Translations under genes and position numbers: made by a program
Shown: piece by piece, positions 42,444-51,819 of the stretch
Layout: every line of letters starts with the position of its first letter
How positions within the stretch are numbered: position 1 is the first letter of the stretch
From: UBA5336 sp964415675
GTDB lineage: Bacteria; Pseudomonadota; Alphaproteobacteria; Caulobacterales; Hyphomonadaceae
Length of the DNA: 64,000 nucleotides
Reading direction: 5' to 3'
Assembly: GCA_964415675.1 (NCBI GenBank)
Contig: CAYQBG010000002.1
Location: forward strand, 1-64,000
The notes under the pieces: generated by a model
What the model was told of the DNA's origin: nothing
The model's input: the letters and a program-made list of their open reading frames with translations, nothing else
Database searches by the model: none

Positions 42444-43751
42444 TCAAGGCAGCGAGCCAGTTCCATCCGGCGCTTCGGCAAGGTCAAGCGCGGGCTGAGG
42501 CGCATTCGGAACATTTTGTAGCGACGAGGCCGGCGCCAGCAGGATCCCCTTTGCTTCCAGCTCGTCCGTCCACTCCTTGAGAATGTCGATGGTCAGCGGA
42601 TAGGCGATTGCGGTTCCGAAGGCTGTGCCATCCTGACGGGCGGTCGCCTCCAGCTCCATCAGCTGGTCTTTCATGGTGTCGGCATCGATGCGCGCGTCGA
42701 TAACCAGGTCAGCGCCTGCATAGCGCACGCCGGCCCGGCCGGCTTCCTCCTTGAGGACCGAACCGCTCAGGCTCCCATCCTCGACAAAGGCGACGCCGCG
42801 TTCCGCAAGTGTGTCAAGCATCGGACGCACGGCCTCTGCATCCCGGACAAACTTGTCGCCCTGATAGTTGATCACGCCGTAATAGCCTGTCGCGAGCGCA
42901 AGGACACGCTCCAGCCGGGCAATATTGGCGTCGGCGCCAGCAGCGGTCTGCAGCGTGTTGGCATGCGGGCGCACGCGGCCATGATCATAAGGCTCGAGCG
43001 GCAGTTCGATCAGGACTTCATGGCCATCGGCGCGCGCGCGGCGCACCCAGGTCTCCAGCCCGCGCGCGTGCGGGGCGAAAGACAGAGTCACTTCCGCCGG
43101 CAGTTCTTCGATGGCATTGATAGTATGGGTATAATTGATGCCGAGGCCACCGAGGACCACCGAAACTGTGGGCTGACCCGGGCGATTATAGAAGGGCCGG
43201 GCATAGGCATCGGCAGGGGCGCGCCCGTCATCCGACATTTTTGGCAGACGGCCAACCGGCGTGATTTCGTAAAAGCCTGCAATCGGCGCAGCAGGAAGGC
43301 TTTCCAGGGCCTCGACCTCGCTCAGCGCCTCTCCGGGCATCACTTCGCGGCCATTGATCCGCACGCCTCGCGGCGCTGTGTCGTCGGCCGATCCGCTCTC
43401 GACCGGAGCAGGAACCGCTCGCATCGTCACGGCTGTATCATTATTGCGGTATTCAGGAACATCGAGACTCGGTTCGAATGAGCGCTCATCGGCGGGCAGG
43501 GTCATTGCCGCCACCTGGATCGCTGGCGCGGACTCATCAGCCAGTCGTCGCTTCAGGTTCGGCTCACCCGCAATTACCGGTTTGTCGAAAAGGGCGACCA
43601 TTTGAACCGGGCCGGCATCTTCAGGATCGCCGGCCAGATGGACCGCGCCTGCGGCCATAGCGCCAAGCCCGGAAAAAAGGGCAAGGCTCATACCCGCATG
43701 GACCAGACCAGTTTTCAGAGCTGACGGAGCCCCACCACGTCGCGCGGACAT
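42444..43751 (-). CDS. Divergent polysaccharide deacetylase (YibQ-like)
   Basis: The protein has 435 residues. One TM helix lies near the N-terminus (LFSGLGAMAAGAVHLAG), then a disordered Asp/Pro-rich linker, then the PF04748 deacetylase fold: VSVVLGGLGINYTHTINAIE, SFAPHARGLETWVRRARADGH, ELPLEPYD and YYGVINYQGDKFV. The start at 43751 has AGAGG 7 bases upstream. Often linked with a carboxy-terminal protease and RppH. Periplasmic cell-envelope role inferred, since catalytic deacetylation has not been shown for many relatives. Confidence 0.87.
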   Translation of the reverse strand: MSARRGGAPSALKTGLVHAGMSLALFSGLGAMAAGAVHLAGDPEDAGPVQMVALFDKPVIAGEPNLKRRLADESAPAIQVAAMTLPADERSFEPSLDVPEYRNNDTAVTMRAVPAPVESGSADDTAPRGVRINGREVMPGEALSEVEALESLPAAPIAGFYEITPVGRLPKMSDDGRAPADAYARPFYNRPGQPTVSVVLGGLGINYTHTINAIEELPAEVTLSFAPHARGLETWVRRARADGHEVLIELPLEPYDHGRVRPHANTLQTAAGADANIARLERVLALATGYYGVINYQGDKFVRDAEAVRPMLDTLAERGVAFVEDGSLSGSVLKEEAGRAGVRYAGADLVIDARIDADTMKDQLMELEATARQDGTAFGTAIAYPLTIDILKEWTDELEAKGILLAPASSLQNVPNAPQPALDLAEAPDGTGSLP

Positions 43752-43895
43752 GAACAACCTCTTTCCGTTCACAAACGAATTTGACACCTGTTCGTGCGCC
43801 CCGACCAGTTAACAAGCCGCAAAGAATCAGGCCGCGCGGCCGGCTTCTGTGAAATTTGCCGCCTGTTGAGGCAATCCTGCGGGCGGGAACGAGAA

Positions 43896-43923
43896 CGCCC
43901 CGGCCATGCATCAGGCCGGGGCG
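43896..43923 (-). terminator. Terminator after the thiolase gene
   Basis: CGCCCCGGCC (43896-43905) pairs perfectly with GGCCGGGGCG (43914-43923) around an 8-base loop. On the minus strand the stem is followed by TTCTCGTT, a modest U-rich tail. It lies between the thiolase stop and the YibQ-like start. Confidence 0.7.
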
Positions 43924-43961
43924 CTTCAGGTCTGGACAACAGTGGCAGAAGCGCCCGCCCC

Positions 43962-45143
43962 TCAGGCGCGCTCGACGCACATGGCGATGCCCTCGCCGCC
44001 GCCAATGCAGAGTGAAGCGACGCCTTTCTTCACACCGCGATCTTCCATGGCCGCGAGCAGGGTGATCAGCACCCGCGCACCCGACGCGCCGATCGGATGA
44101 CCCATGGCGCATGCCCCGCCATTCACATTGACGATATCGTGCGAAATGCCGAGTTCCTTCATCGCGATCATCGGGACGACCGCGAAAGCCTCATTGACCT
44201 CCCAGAGATCGACATCGCCGGTTTCCCAGCCGGCCTTCGAAAGCGCCTTCTGCATGGCCGGCACCGGCGCGGTGGTGAACTTTTCCGGCTCATGGGCATG
44301 GCTGGAAGAGGAGACAATCTTCGCGATCGGTGTCAGGCCGCGCTTTTCCGCCTCCGACTGGCGCATCAGGATCAGGGCTGCGGCGCCATCTGAAATCGCC
44401 GAAGCATTTGCCGCCGTGACCGTGCCATCCTTGGTAAAGGCGGGCTTCAGGCTTGGAATCTTGTCAGGGCGCGCGGTGCGGGGCAGTTCGTCGGTATCGA
44501 CCACGGTTTCGCCCTTGCGGCTCTTGACCGTCACCGGTGTGATCTCGCGCTTGAACCGGCCTTCTTCGGTCGCCTTCTGGGCCCGCGACAGGGTTTCGAT
44601 CGCATAGGCGTCCTGCTGCTCGCGGGTGAACTGGTATTCGCGCGCGATCTGGTCGGCGAACAGGCCCATGGGCGTGCCGGCATAGGCGTCGGTCAGGCCG
44701 TCCAGCGCCATATGGTCCTTCGAGACCATGTCCCCATATTTGTGGCCCTTGCGCACATCGATCAGGTGCGGCGCATTGGTCATCGACTCCATTCCGCCGG
44801 CGATGACGATATCGCTCTGCCCCGACAGGATCGAGGCGGTGCCCATCACGGCAGCCTGCATGCCCGATCCGCACATCTTGTTGATCGTGGTGGCTTCGAG
44901 GCCCTTGTCCTGCTCGGCCTTGAAACCTGCCTGGCGTGCCGGCGCCTGGCCCTGGCCGGCCGGCAGGCAGTTGCCCATGATCACCTCACTGGCCTCGCCC
45001 GGCTTCAGCCCAGCTTCCTCAGCCGCCGCCCTGATGGCGAACGCGCCAAGTTCATTTGCGGAAAACGTGGAAAGGTCGCCGAGAAGCCCTCCCATCGGGG
45101 TGCGGGACATACCCACAATGACAACCGGATCCTGCTCAGCCAT
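43962..45143 (-). CDS. Acetyl-CoA C-acetyltransferase (thiolase)
   Basis: The protein has 393 residues, the usual biosynthetic-thiolase length. The nucleophilic Cys lies in NKMCGSGMQA, the His in GACAMGHPIGASGARV and the second Cys in SLCIGGGEGIA. It condenses two acetyl-CoA or cleaves acetoacetyl-CoA, feeding PHB or fatty-acid metabolism. The ATG at 45143 is supported by AGGAG 7 bases upstream. It is monocistronic with a terminator. Confidence 0.95.
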   Translation of the reverse strand: MAEQDPVVIVGMSRTPMGGLLGDLSTFSANELGAFAIRAAAEEAGLKPGEASEVIMGNCLPAGQGQAPARQAGFKAEQDKGLEATTINKMCGSGMQAAVMGTASILSGQSDIVIAGGMESMTNAPHLIDVRKGHKYGDMVSKDHMALDGLTDAYAGTPMGLFADQIAREYQFTREQQDAYAIETLSRAQKATEEGRFKREITPVTVKSRKGETVVDTDELPRTARPDKIPSLKPAFTKDGTVTAANASAISDGAAALILMRQSEAEKRGLTPIAKIVSSSSHAHEPEKFTTAPVPAMQKALSKAGWETGDVDLWEVNEAFAVVPMIAMKELGISHDIVNVNGGACAMGHPIGASGARVLITLLAAMEDRGVKKGVASLCIGGGEGIAMCVERA

Positions 45144-45375
45144 GTCTGATCTCCTTTCAGCGCCCAAAGGCTGTTTGCCTTGCCTCACACTGAAGCGCCG
45201 AAGCCCGCTCATGGTCAAGTGCGCCGAAGGTGGGGGGTGGCCTACCGCCAGCGATTTCTAACTTCGCCACACGCCATCAGACTGGCTGGGATTGGCCCTT
45301 TTGGCCGGATGCGTGCCTGTGCTGGTTCCAATCGTTCGTTTTCATCGGGTCGGCAGAGACATGAGTTCAAAGGCG

Positions 45376-45468
45376 CTCATCCAGAGCGAAGGCGAAGGAC
45401 GAGCGCCTTCCTGCATCTGATGCAAGCCTCTCGGGTCAGGCTGATCCTTCGCCTTCGCTCACGATGAG
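45376..45468. repeat. REP-like palindromic intergenic element
   Basis: GAGCGAAGGCGAAGGA (45384-45399) is a perfect inverted repeat of TCCTTCGCCTTCGCTC (45445-45460). CTCATC and GATGAG extend the arms across a 2-base mismatch. A second palindrome TGCATCtGATGCA lies in the loop. The sequence belongs to the widespread type of intergenic repeat with the core CTGAGCG-AAG-CGAAGGA. It occupies the 45144-45560 gap between the thiolase and DUF1801 genes, which shows no gene. Confidence 0.6.
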
Positions 45469-45560
45469 CCAGATGGAGAACCGCTGAAAGCCAACACAAT
45501 TGACTCAAGCCAGAGCGGCAACTTCCGGCGATCTCCCGCCGCCTGGATGGTGCGTCGTCT

Positions 45561-45926
45561 CTAGCGCACGCGAACCGGATCGACGCCATCAAGTTCGATC
45601 GCCGCCTCGATAATGTCGTCGATCGCTTCGTCGATTTCCGTCAGCTTCCTGATCTTCACATGGCGCAGAGCCTTGCCGGTGCCTTCTATCCGCGAAAAGT
45701 CCTGCGCCAGCTGCGCACCGGACCAGAGCTGGAGATTGCAATGCGACCCGTGGGCGATCACGGACACCACACGCTCATTGCCTTTCCAGCACGGATGGCC
45801 CCAGGCGATTGACACTGTGAGATGCGGACCGATTTCGCTGATCCGGCCCGACAGCTCATGTGCAATGTCTGAGATATCGCCTGACAGACGCGCAAAATAT
45901 GCGGCCACATCATCCCTGGCAGCCAT
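45561..45926 (-). CDS. DUF1801-domain protein
   Basis: The protein has 121 residues. The DUF1801 fold is suggested by LTVSIAWGHPCWKGNERV, HCNLQLWSGAQL and GTGKALRHVKIRKLTEID. It is a small cytosolic protein of unknown function; some relatives are YdhG-like. GGAGG lies just upstream of the ATG. It is divergent from the GH5 gene, with 169 bases between. Confidence 0.8.
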   Translation of the reverse strand: MAARDDVAAYFARLSGDISDIAHELSGRISEIGPHLTVSIAWGHPCWKGNERVVSVIAHGSHCNLQLWSGAQLAQDFSRIEGTGKALRHVKIRKLTEIDEAIDDIIEAAIELDGVDPVRVR

Positions 45927-46095
45927 TATGCCCCTCCTTCTGAGAGCCCCGAAAATATCGAACCGGATCGCGCCGCGTCAGGCAACACGGAATATCCGTT
46001 ATTTGCAGTACTCCGTAGGCGGACGAAAGCAGCGCTAAGCGCCCCGGTGCCAATTCGTGTTGTATCTGGCGCGAGGCTCGACTAGCCGAAGATTC

Positions 46096-47103
46096 ATGCG
46101 CGCTTTCATCTGCTTCATCCTGCTCGCCGCCCTGATGGCCTGTTCGGAGGTCGCGCGGCCCCAGGAGCCCGACCGGCCTGTCGCCCGCCCGGCCTTGCCG
46201 GTCGAACGCTGCATCAATCTTTCCCATTCGCTGGAGGCCCCCAGCGAGGGCGACTGGGGCTATCGCGTAAGGCGCAGCGACCTGCGCGGGATTGCGGCGT
46301 CGGGTTTCGACACGGTGCGCCTGCCAGTGCGATTCTCGGTTCATGCCGATCGCCAGCCGCCCCACACGATCGACCCGCAACTTCTCGCCCGCATCGACGA
46401 GATTGTCGGCTGGGCCGGGGCGGAGGGCCTGAAAATCATCATCGATGTCCACAATTACGAGGCCATCAGCGAGAACCCGGCAGGTGAGACGGCGCGATTG
46501 AAGGCGATCTGGCGCCAGCTGGCCGACCATTTCGCTAACGCCCCGGACAATGTGATCTTCGAGCTGCTCAACGAGCCGCATAGCGCGCTGACTGTCCGGC
46601 TGATGAACCGGCTCAATCGCGAATTGCTGGACATTGTACGCGCGCGCCATCCGCGCCGCTGGGTGGTTGTGGGCAGCTCCCAGTGGAACTCACCCGAGGC
46701 CTGGCTGGACAGCGATCCCCCGCATGATCCCTATGTCCTGCACACGATCCATTATTATGGGCCCTTCGAATTCACCCATCAGGGCGCGCCCTGGCTGAAA
46801 TCGCCTCCAGCCATGGGTCGCAGCTGGGGCAGTGCGGCCGACCGGGCGCGCTTGTCGCGCGATTTCGAGCGTGTCTCCAGCAAGCTCGACCGGCTGGGCG
46901 GGGCTATGCTTGTCGGCGAGTTCGGTGTCTACCGGCAGGTGCCCCTTGCGCTGCGGGCGCGATGGATCGAGGCGGTGCGGCGTGAGGCGGAAGCGCTCGG
47001 CATGGGCTGGTGCCATTGGGGCTATGCCGGATCGTTCCGCGCCTATGATCCCGACATGGAGATGTGGATCGAGCCGGTTTATCGCGCGCTCATGACGGAG
47101 TGA
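46096..47103 (+). CDS. GH5-family glycoside hydrolase lipoprotein
   Basis: The protein has 335 residues. The signal peptide ends in a lipobox (LLAALMACSE), so it is likely anchored to the outer membrane. GH5 (cellulase-type) landmarks are LRGIAASGFDTVRLPVRF, IIDVHNYE, the acid/base Glu in IFELLNEPH, HTIHYYGPFEFTHQG and the nucleophile Glu in MLVGEFGVY. It hydrolyses a beta-1,4-glucan or related polymer; specificity unknown. The ATG at 46096 is chosen for the lipobox. It is tail-to-tail with selO, with no bases between. Confidence 0.9.
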   Translation: MRAFICFILLAALMACSEVARPQEPDRPVARPALPVERCINLSHSLEAPSEGDWGYRVRRSDLRGIAASGFDTVRLPVRFSVHADRQPPHTIDPQLLARIDEIVGWAGAEGLKIIIDVHNYEAISENPAGETARLKAIWRQLADHFANAPDNVIFELLNEPHSALTVRLMNRLNRELLDIVRARHPRRWVVVGSSQWNSPEAWLDSDPPHDPYVLHTIHYYGPFEFTHQGAPWLKSPPAMGRSWGSAADRARLSRDFERVSSKLDRLGGAMLVGEFGVYRQVPLALRARWIEAVRREAEALGMGWCHWGYAGSFRAYDPDMEMWIEPVYRALMTE

Positions 47104-48522
47104 TCAGGCTCTTGTGTGCGGGCCGGGCCAGTCCATGGCGGCGTGCAGACTTTGGATTTCATCCAGTTTCCGTCCAAATCCCGACCAGTCATCGCCGTCG
47201 GTAATCTGTGCCCAGAGTGCTTCGATCTCTTCGACAACAAGGCTTACGGGCCTGGCTTTGCTGAAATAGGGCGCTGACAATCTTTCCGGCCGGTCAGGTG
47301 AGCGCGCCGTTAGTCCGCCGCGCACCCCGGCAAACTCTTCGCTCTCATAAAGCGCCGCCTGCGGGCTTTGCGCGGCACGGGCCGTGCTGGCCTCGCCGCC
47401 AAACCAGTCGAAAAAGGTTTGCGCCCAGTCCGCGCCGCTCTGCGTCATCCAGCCATAGAAGTCCTGCAGGAAGATGAGATCATCCTTGAGTGTCGCGCCA
47501 TCCAGCAGGCCCAGCAGGGCGAGCGTATGACGTGCAAACGCCCTCTGATAGGCAGGCTCATAGACGGAAAGGGCGCCCGACAGCTCGTCAGCTTCCGCCA
47601 GCAGGGTCAGCGCCCCGCCAAGCTGTTGCAGCGCCCATATCCCCTGTGTCGGCTGGCGCCCGAACCGGTAGAGCCCCTGCTGGTCGAAATAGGCGGCGGT
47701 GAAATTCGGGTCCGAGACGGGCAGGAAACGGTAGGGGCCGAAATCGAACGTTTCGCCTGTGATATTGAAATTGTCCGTGTTCATCACGCCATGCACGAAT
47801 CCCGCCGCCATCCAGCTGGCCACCATGCGCGCAGTGGCCTCGCAGATCCGCTCGAACAGGGCGACAGTCTGGCGCGCCATGTCAGGATCTTCGGCCTCAG
47901 GGTAATAGTGGCGCACACAATGATCGACCAGCCGCGCCATGTCCTGCCTGGCGTCATGATAGGCCGTGCGCTGGAATGTGCCAAAGCGGATATGGCTGTG
48001 CGACAGGCGCACCATGACCGCCGAGCGCGTCGGGCTCGGCTCGTCGCCGCGCCAGAGCTGTTCGCCGGTCTCGATGAGGGAGAACACTTTCGAGGTGTTG
48101 ACACCCAGCGCTTCGAGATAGCTCGCCGCCAGGACTTCGCGCACCCCGCCCTTGAGCGTCAGCCGGCCATCGCCTTCGCGCGAATAAGGGGTCTGCCCCG
48201 ATCCCTTGGTGCCCAGATCCAGAAGCCGCCCGCCGGGGCCGCGCAGCTGTGCAAACAGAAAGCCGCGACCATCGCCGAGCTGCGGATTATACACGCCAAA
48301 CTGGTGGCCATGATAGCGCAGGGCGAGCGGCTCGGGCAGATTTCCGGGCAGCGGGTCGAAGCGGGCAAAATGCGCGATCCAGTCCTCATCAGCCAGATCG
48401 GCCAGTCCAACCTGTCCATCCCAGTTCTTGTTGCGATAACGCAACACGGCGCAGGGAAAATCAGCTGGCTCTACCGCATCTGCGAAGGCGTCGGCGATGT
48501 CGAGGATCGGAATTTCGGGCAT
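47104..48522 (-). CDS. selO: SelO/YdiU-family protein adenylyltransferase
   Basis: The protein has 472 residues, a pseudokinase-fold AMPylase. Characteristic segments are LRYHGHQFGVYNPQLGDGRG, GTKGSGQTPYSREGDGRL, KGGVREVLAASY and FVHGVMNTDNFNI, with the nucleotide and metal residues kept. It AMPylates proteins under redox stress. It is slightly shorter than E. coli YdiU and lacks an obvious C-terminal Cys, so disulfide control may differ. The ATG at 48522 is preferred; an in-frame ATG at 48546 is also possible. Confidence 0.92.
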   Translation of the reverse strand: MPEIPILDIADAFADAVEPADFPCAVLRYRNKNWDGQVGLADLADEDWIAHFARFDPLPGNLPEPLALRYHGHQFGVYNPQLGDGRGFLFAQLRGPGGRLLDLGTKGSGQTPYSREGDGRLTLKGGVREVLAASYLEALGVNTSKVFSLIETGEQLWRGDEPSPTRSAVMVRLSHSHIRFGTFQRTAYHDARQDMARLVDHCVRHYYPEAEDPDMARQTVALFERICEATARMVASWMAAGFVHGVMNTDNFNITGETFDFGPYRFLPVSDPNFTAAYFDQQGLYRFGRQPTQGIWALQQLGGALTLLAEADELSGALSVYEPAYQRAFARHTLALLGLLDGATLKDDLIFLQDFYGWMTQSGADWAQTFFDWFGGEASTARAAQSPQAALYESEEFAGVRGGLTARSPDRPERLSAPYFSKARPVSLVVEEIEALWAQITDGDDWSGFGRKLDEIQSLHAAMDWPGPHTRA

Positions 48523-48797
48523 GTTGTTTTCGTTCGCGGATGGCATGCGTCCCGATATGGGGCAGCTCCGGCCCCGCGAAAGCAATTTTTGCCGATTCCG
48601 GCAGAATTTTTCGCGCGAATGCTGGTTTTTTGGCCCTTTGCACAAACTCGTGTTGGCACAGGTGGCATTCGTGAAATCTCTGCCCTTGCTCCGAATGAGC
48701 GTTCGCATCCGCACGGCACGCTGCGCTGCAGCAAGTTTTTCGCTTTTCAATACAGATTCCGTCAGTAGGCTGGAATGCGACAGTTCAGTGTCAGAAC

Positions 48798-48820
48798 GAG
48801 CGCGTATAAAAAAAGCGCTC
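48798..48820 (+). promoter_or_regulatory. Hairpin directly upstream of the TonB-receptor ribosome site
   Basis: GAGCGC (48798-48803) pairs with GCGCTC (48815-48820) across an 11-base AT-rich loop, ending 3 bases before AGGGAGG. It may modulate translation or mark the mRNA 5' end. The rest of the 313-base gap between selO and the receptor shows no gene. Confidence 0.4.
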
Positions 48821-48835
48821 AAGGGAGGTAGTTAC

Positions 48836-51721
48836 ATGAAGACCAGTCATTTCCTCGTCTATTCAGCGTCTGCACTTGCCCTGGCGGCAGGTAGTATGGC
48901 CCAGGAAGACGAAGCGCTTCGCCAGGAGAAGGTCGTCGTCACCGGCTCCTTCATCGCCGGCACGCCTGAAGACGCTGCGCTGCCCGTGGATGTCCTCACT
49001 GCCGGCGAGTTGAAACTCGAAGGCAGCCCGTCGATCACCGAGCTGATCCGCAATCTCGGCGTGTCCTCGGGCGTCGATGGTCAGACAAACCAGTTCTCCT
49101 CCAACGGCCTCGAGGGGACCTCGAACGTCAACCTGCGGGGCCTTGGTCCAGGTCGGTCGCTGGTCCTGCTTAACGGGCGCCGCCAAGTCTTCCACCCTTA
49201 TGGCGTGGGCGAGCAGGCACAGCTCTTCGTCGACACGAACATGATCCCGTCAGCCGCCATCGGCCGGATCGAGGTGCTGAAGGATGGTGCGGCCGCGCTT
49301 TACGGCTCGGATGCGATTGCCGGCGTGGTCAACTTCATCACCCGCGACGATCTTGAGGGCCTGGAACTTTCCGGCTCTTTTGAGACCTTTGATGGCTCGG
49401 ATGGCGAATACGACCTGTCTGCTGCGTTCGGCCTGCAGGGCGACAACTGGAGCTGGATCACTTCCGCAGGTTACCAGTTTCGCAGCGAAACCGGCCTGAT
49501 CGAAAAGGACTGGGCTATTCCAGACATTACGGATAATCCGGTGGCCGGCTTTTCCTCGCTCTCAAATCCGGGCCGATATGTCGCTCTGGGCGCCACCGGC
49601 GTGATCGGGGCCCTGAACCGCGAAGCCGGCTGTGATGATGTCGGCGGCATTATCAACCCTGTGAATGATCAGTGCTTCTTCCAGTTCACGCAGTTCGACA
49701 ACCTCGTTGAGGAAGAAGAGCGCTACCAAGTCTTCAGTGAATACAATCGCACTTTCGCAAATGGCGTCGAATTCCACCTCGAAGGCCTGTTTGGCAGCTC
49801 AGAAGTGCCGCAGTGGAAGACTTCGCCTTCTTATCCGCCCCAGGAACTGGCCACTCAGGTTGTGCCGGTGACCAATCCGGGCTTCCAGCAATATATCGCC
49901 GACAATCCGGGCGATTTCCCGGATGGCACGCTCGCCGCATTGTATATTGGCCGAAGCTTCGGTTGGGGCGGCTTCCCCGGCACCGGCGGCGCACAGGTCG
50001 GATCGCGTGAGTACGAGACCTATCGCCTGTCCAGCAGTCTGAAAGGTGAGTTCGAAAGTGGTGTGAATTGGGATCTTGGTCTCAGCTGGGGCCGTACTGA
50101 GGGCCAGCGGATCACCAATGATACCTACATCTCAGGCTTCACCGCCGCCCTCAACGGATTCGGCGTGTGTACGAACCCCGTCGATGGTACCGATCCGGCG
50201 ACCGGAACCGCGCCTTATGCTCCGGGCTATGCCGGCAGCCTTGTCGCCGGTCAGGGCGCTTGTCAGTGGTACAATCCGTTCTCAAATTCGATCGCGGCAA
50301 ACGCGATTACCGGAGAGGCCAATCCGTCCTATGTGCCGGGCCTCGAAAACACGCCGGAACTGGCCGACTACCTGACGGAAGGGAACGGGACCGACGTGGC
50401 CAGTGAACTTCTCGTTTTCGACGCCGTGATGTCGGGCGAAAGCAATATCCAGACGGCTGGCGGCTCCGTTGGCTGGGCCGTGGGTGCGCAGGTGCGCCGT
50501 GAGGGTTATGAAGTGGATCCGTTCCCGATCACCGACTTGGCCGTAACGCCCGGTCCGCTCGGAAATGGTCCCTTCTCTTTCCTTGCTGGAACGAACGCTG
50601 CCGATGAGGACCAGACGATCTACGCTTTGTTCGGTGAATTGCAGGTCCCGCTCTACGACAATGTCGATGTCCAGGTAGCGATGCGCTATGAGGATTATGG
50701 CGGCGATGTCGGCTCGACCTTCGATCCGAAGTTTGCGGCCAAATGGCAGGCGACAAACAATCTGGCCATACGCGGATCGGCGCAGACCTCGTTCAAGGGG
50801 CCAACGCTGAACCAGCTTTCGGGCCAGGTGACCACGCTGCAGTTCATCGCACCGGCTTCGGCCTTCAAGGCGGTGGACCAGTTCGGCAATTCGCAGCTCA
50901 GCCCGGAATCGGCCTTCAGCTACAATCTCGGCGCCATCTATCAGCAGGGCGGCTTCAACGCCTCGATCGACTATTACAGCTTCGACTTCTCCGACCCGAT
51001 CATCGTTGAGGACCAGGCTGAAGTCGTGAACGCGGCGCTGGCGGCGCTGGCGGCGGGCAATACCGAAGCGGGCATTCTTGGTCGGATCACCTTCACCGAC
51101 AACAACAATGATGGCATCAACCAAGCCAATGAGATCGCCCGGGTGACGACAAACGTCGTGAACGGGCCGGACATCGAGACTTCCGGTGTAGATATCCGGG
51201 TCGAGAATCTCTGGGAAGATGCCCTTGCTGGTGGCGACTTCAGCGTCGGCGCCGACATGACCTATATCATGGAGTATGTTGTCGGCGATTTCGGCATCGA
51301 GGATGTGGTTGTTTCGGGCGGCGACCGGGTTGGCCAGTTCAACCGGTCGAACTTCTCCCGCTCGCTGCCGCAGTGGAAAGCGAATGCCTTCGCAAACCTG
51401 GCCGTGGGGCCGCACAATTTCCGTGCGGTTGTTCGCCATACGGACAGCTATGAAGACGAGCGAGGGTCGATCAATCCCGCCACGCTCTCAATTGATGGGT
51501 CGCTGTCCAATTTCGAGATCGACAGTCAGACCACTCTCGATCTGTTCTATAACTGGGACTATGAGCCCTGGCAGACCAATGTCGGCCTCTCTGTGGTCAA
51601 CGCCTTCGATGAGGACCCGCCGATGGCGCTGTTCGACACGGCTTACGATCCCTACACCCACAACCCCTTTGGACGGACCTTCAAAGTCTCCGTCACCAAG
51701 GAATTCGGCCTCGGCCAGTAG
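48836..51721 (+). CDS. TonB-dependent outer-membrane receptor
   Basis: The protein has 961 residues with a signal peptide (VYSASALALAAGSMAQ). A TonB-box-like stretch (EKVVVTGSFIAG) and the plug domain follow (SITELIRNLGVS, LRGLGPGRSLVLLNGRRQVF, AAALYGSDAIAGVVNFITR). The long barrel ends at NPFGRTFKVSVTKEFGLGQ. The C-terminus lacks the classical final Phe. It resembles the large TonB receptors (NicO/CirA-like) used for sugar, peptide or siderophore uptake in this group. The ATG at 48836 has AGGGAGG upstream. A strong terminator follows. Substrate not assignable. Confidence 0.93.
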   Translation: MKTSHFLVYSASALALAAGSMAQEDEALRQEKVVVTGSFIAGTPEDAALPVDVLTAGELKLEGSPSITELIRNLGVSSGVDGQTNQFSSNGLEGTSNVNLRGLGPGRSLVLLNGRRQVFHPYGVGEQAQLFVDTNMIPSAAIGRIEVLKDGAAALYGSDAIAGVVNFITRDDLEGLELSGSFETFDGSDGEYDLSAAFGLQGDNWSWITSAGYQFRSETGLIEKDWAIPDITDNPVAGFSSLSNPGRYVALGATGVIGALNREAGCDDVGGIINPVNDQCFFQFTQFDNLVEEEERYQVFSEYNRTFANGVEFHLEGLFGSSEVPQWKTSPSYPPQELATQVVPVTNPGFQQYIADNPGDFPDGTLAALYIGRSFGWGGFPGTGGAQVGSREYETYRLSSSLKGEFESGVNWDLGLSWGRTEGQRITNDTYISGFTAALNGFGVCTNPVDGTDPATGTAPYAPGYAGSLVAGQGACQWYNPFSNSIAANAITGEANPSYVPGLENTPELADYLTEGNGTDVASELLVFDAVMSGESNIQTAGGSVGWAVGAQVRREGYEVDPFPITDLAVTPGPLGNGPFSFLAGTNAADEDQTIYALFGELQVPLYDNVDVQVAMRYEDYGGDVGSTFDPKFAAKWQATNNLAIRGSAQTSFKGPTLNQLSGQVTTLQFIAPASAFKAVDQFGNSQLSPESAFSYNLGAIYQQGGFNASIDYYSFDFSDPIIVEDQAEVVNAALAALAAGNTEAGILGRITFTDNNNDGINQANEIARVTTNVVNGPDIETSGVDIRVENLWEDALAGGDFSVGADMTYIMEYVVGDFGIEDVVVSGGDRVGQFNRSNFSRSLPQWKANAFANLAVGPHNFRAVVRHTDSYEDERGSINPATLSIDGSLSNFEIDSQTTLDLFYNWDYEPWQTNVGLSVVNAFDEDPPMALFDTAYDPYTHNPFGRTFKVSVTKEFGLGQ

Positions 51722-51749
51722 GCCGGCAAGTCCCCGACACACGGAAGAG

Positions 51750-51780
51750 GGCGGTGCTTCGGCGCCGCCCTTTTTCTTTC
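51750..51780 (+). terminator. Intrinsic terminator after the TonB receptor
   Basis: GGGCGGTGC-TTCG-GCGCCGCCC forms a nine-pair stem with a UUCG tetraloop (51750-51771), followed by TTTTTCTTT. A textbook terminator. Confidence 0.95.
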
Positions 51781-51819
51781 TTCGGCAGGGGGTGACTCTG
51801 TGGGAAGGGCGAGCCCGGC

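Noticed and set aside
47368..48768. 466-codon plus-strand frame opposite selO
   Set aside because: Shadow of selO: repetitive Arg/His/Ala composition, no motifs, and selO has all its conserved residues.
50282..51439. 385-codon minus-strand frame inside the TonB receptor
   Set aside because: Composition of an antisense shadow; the receptor frame is complete and typical.
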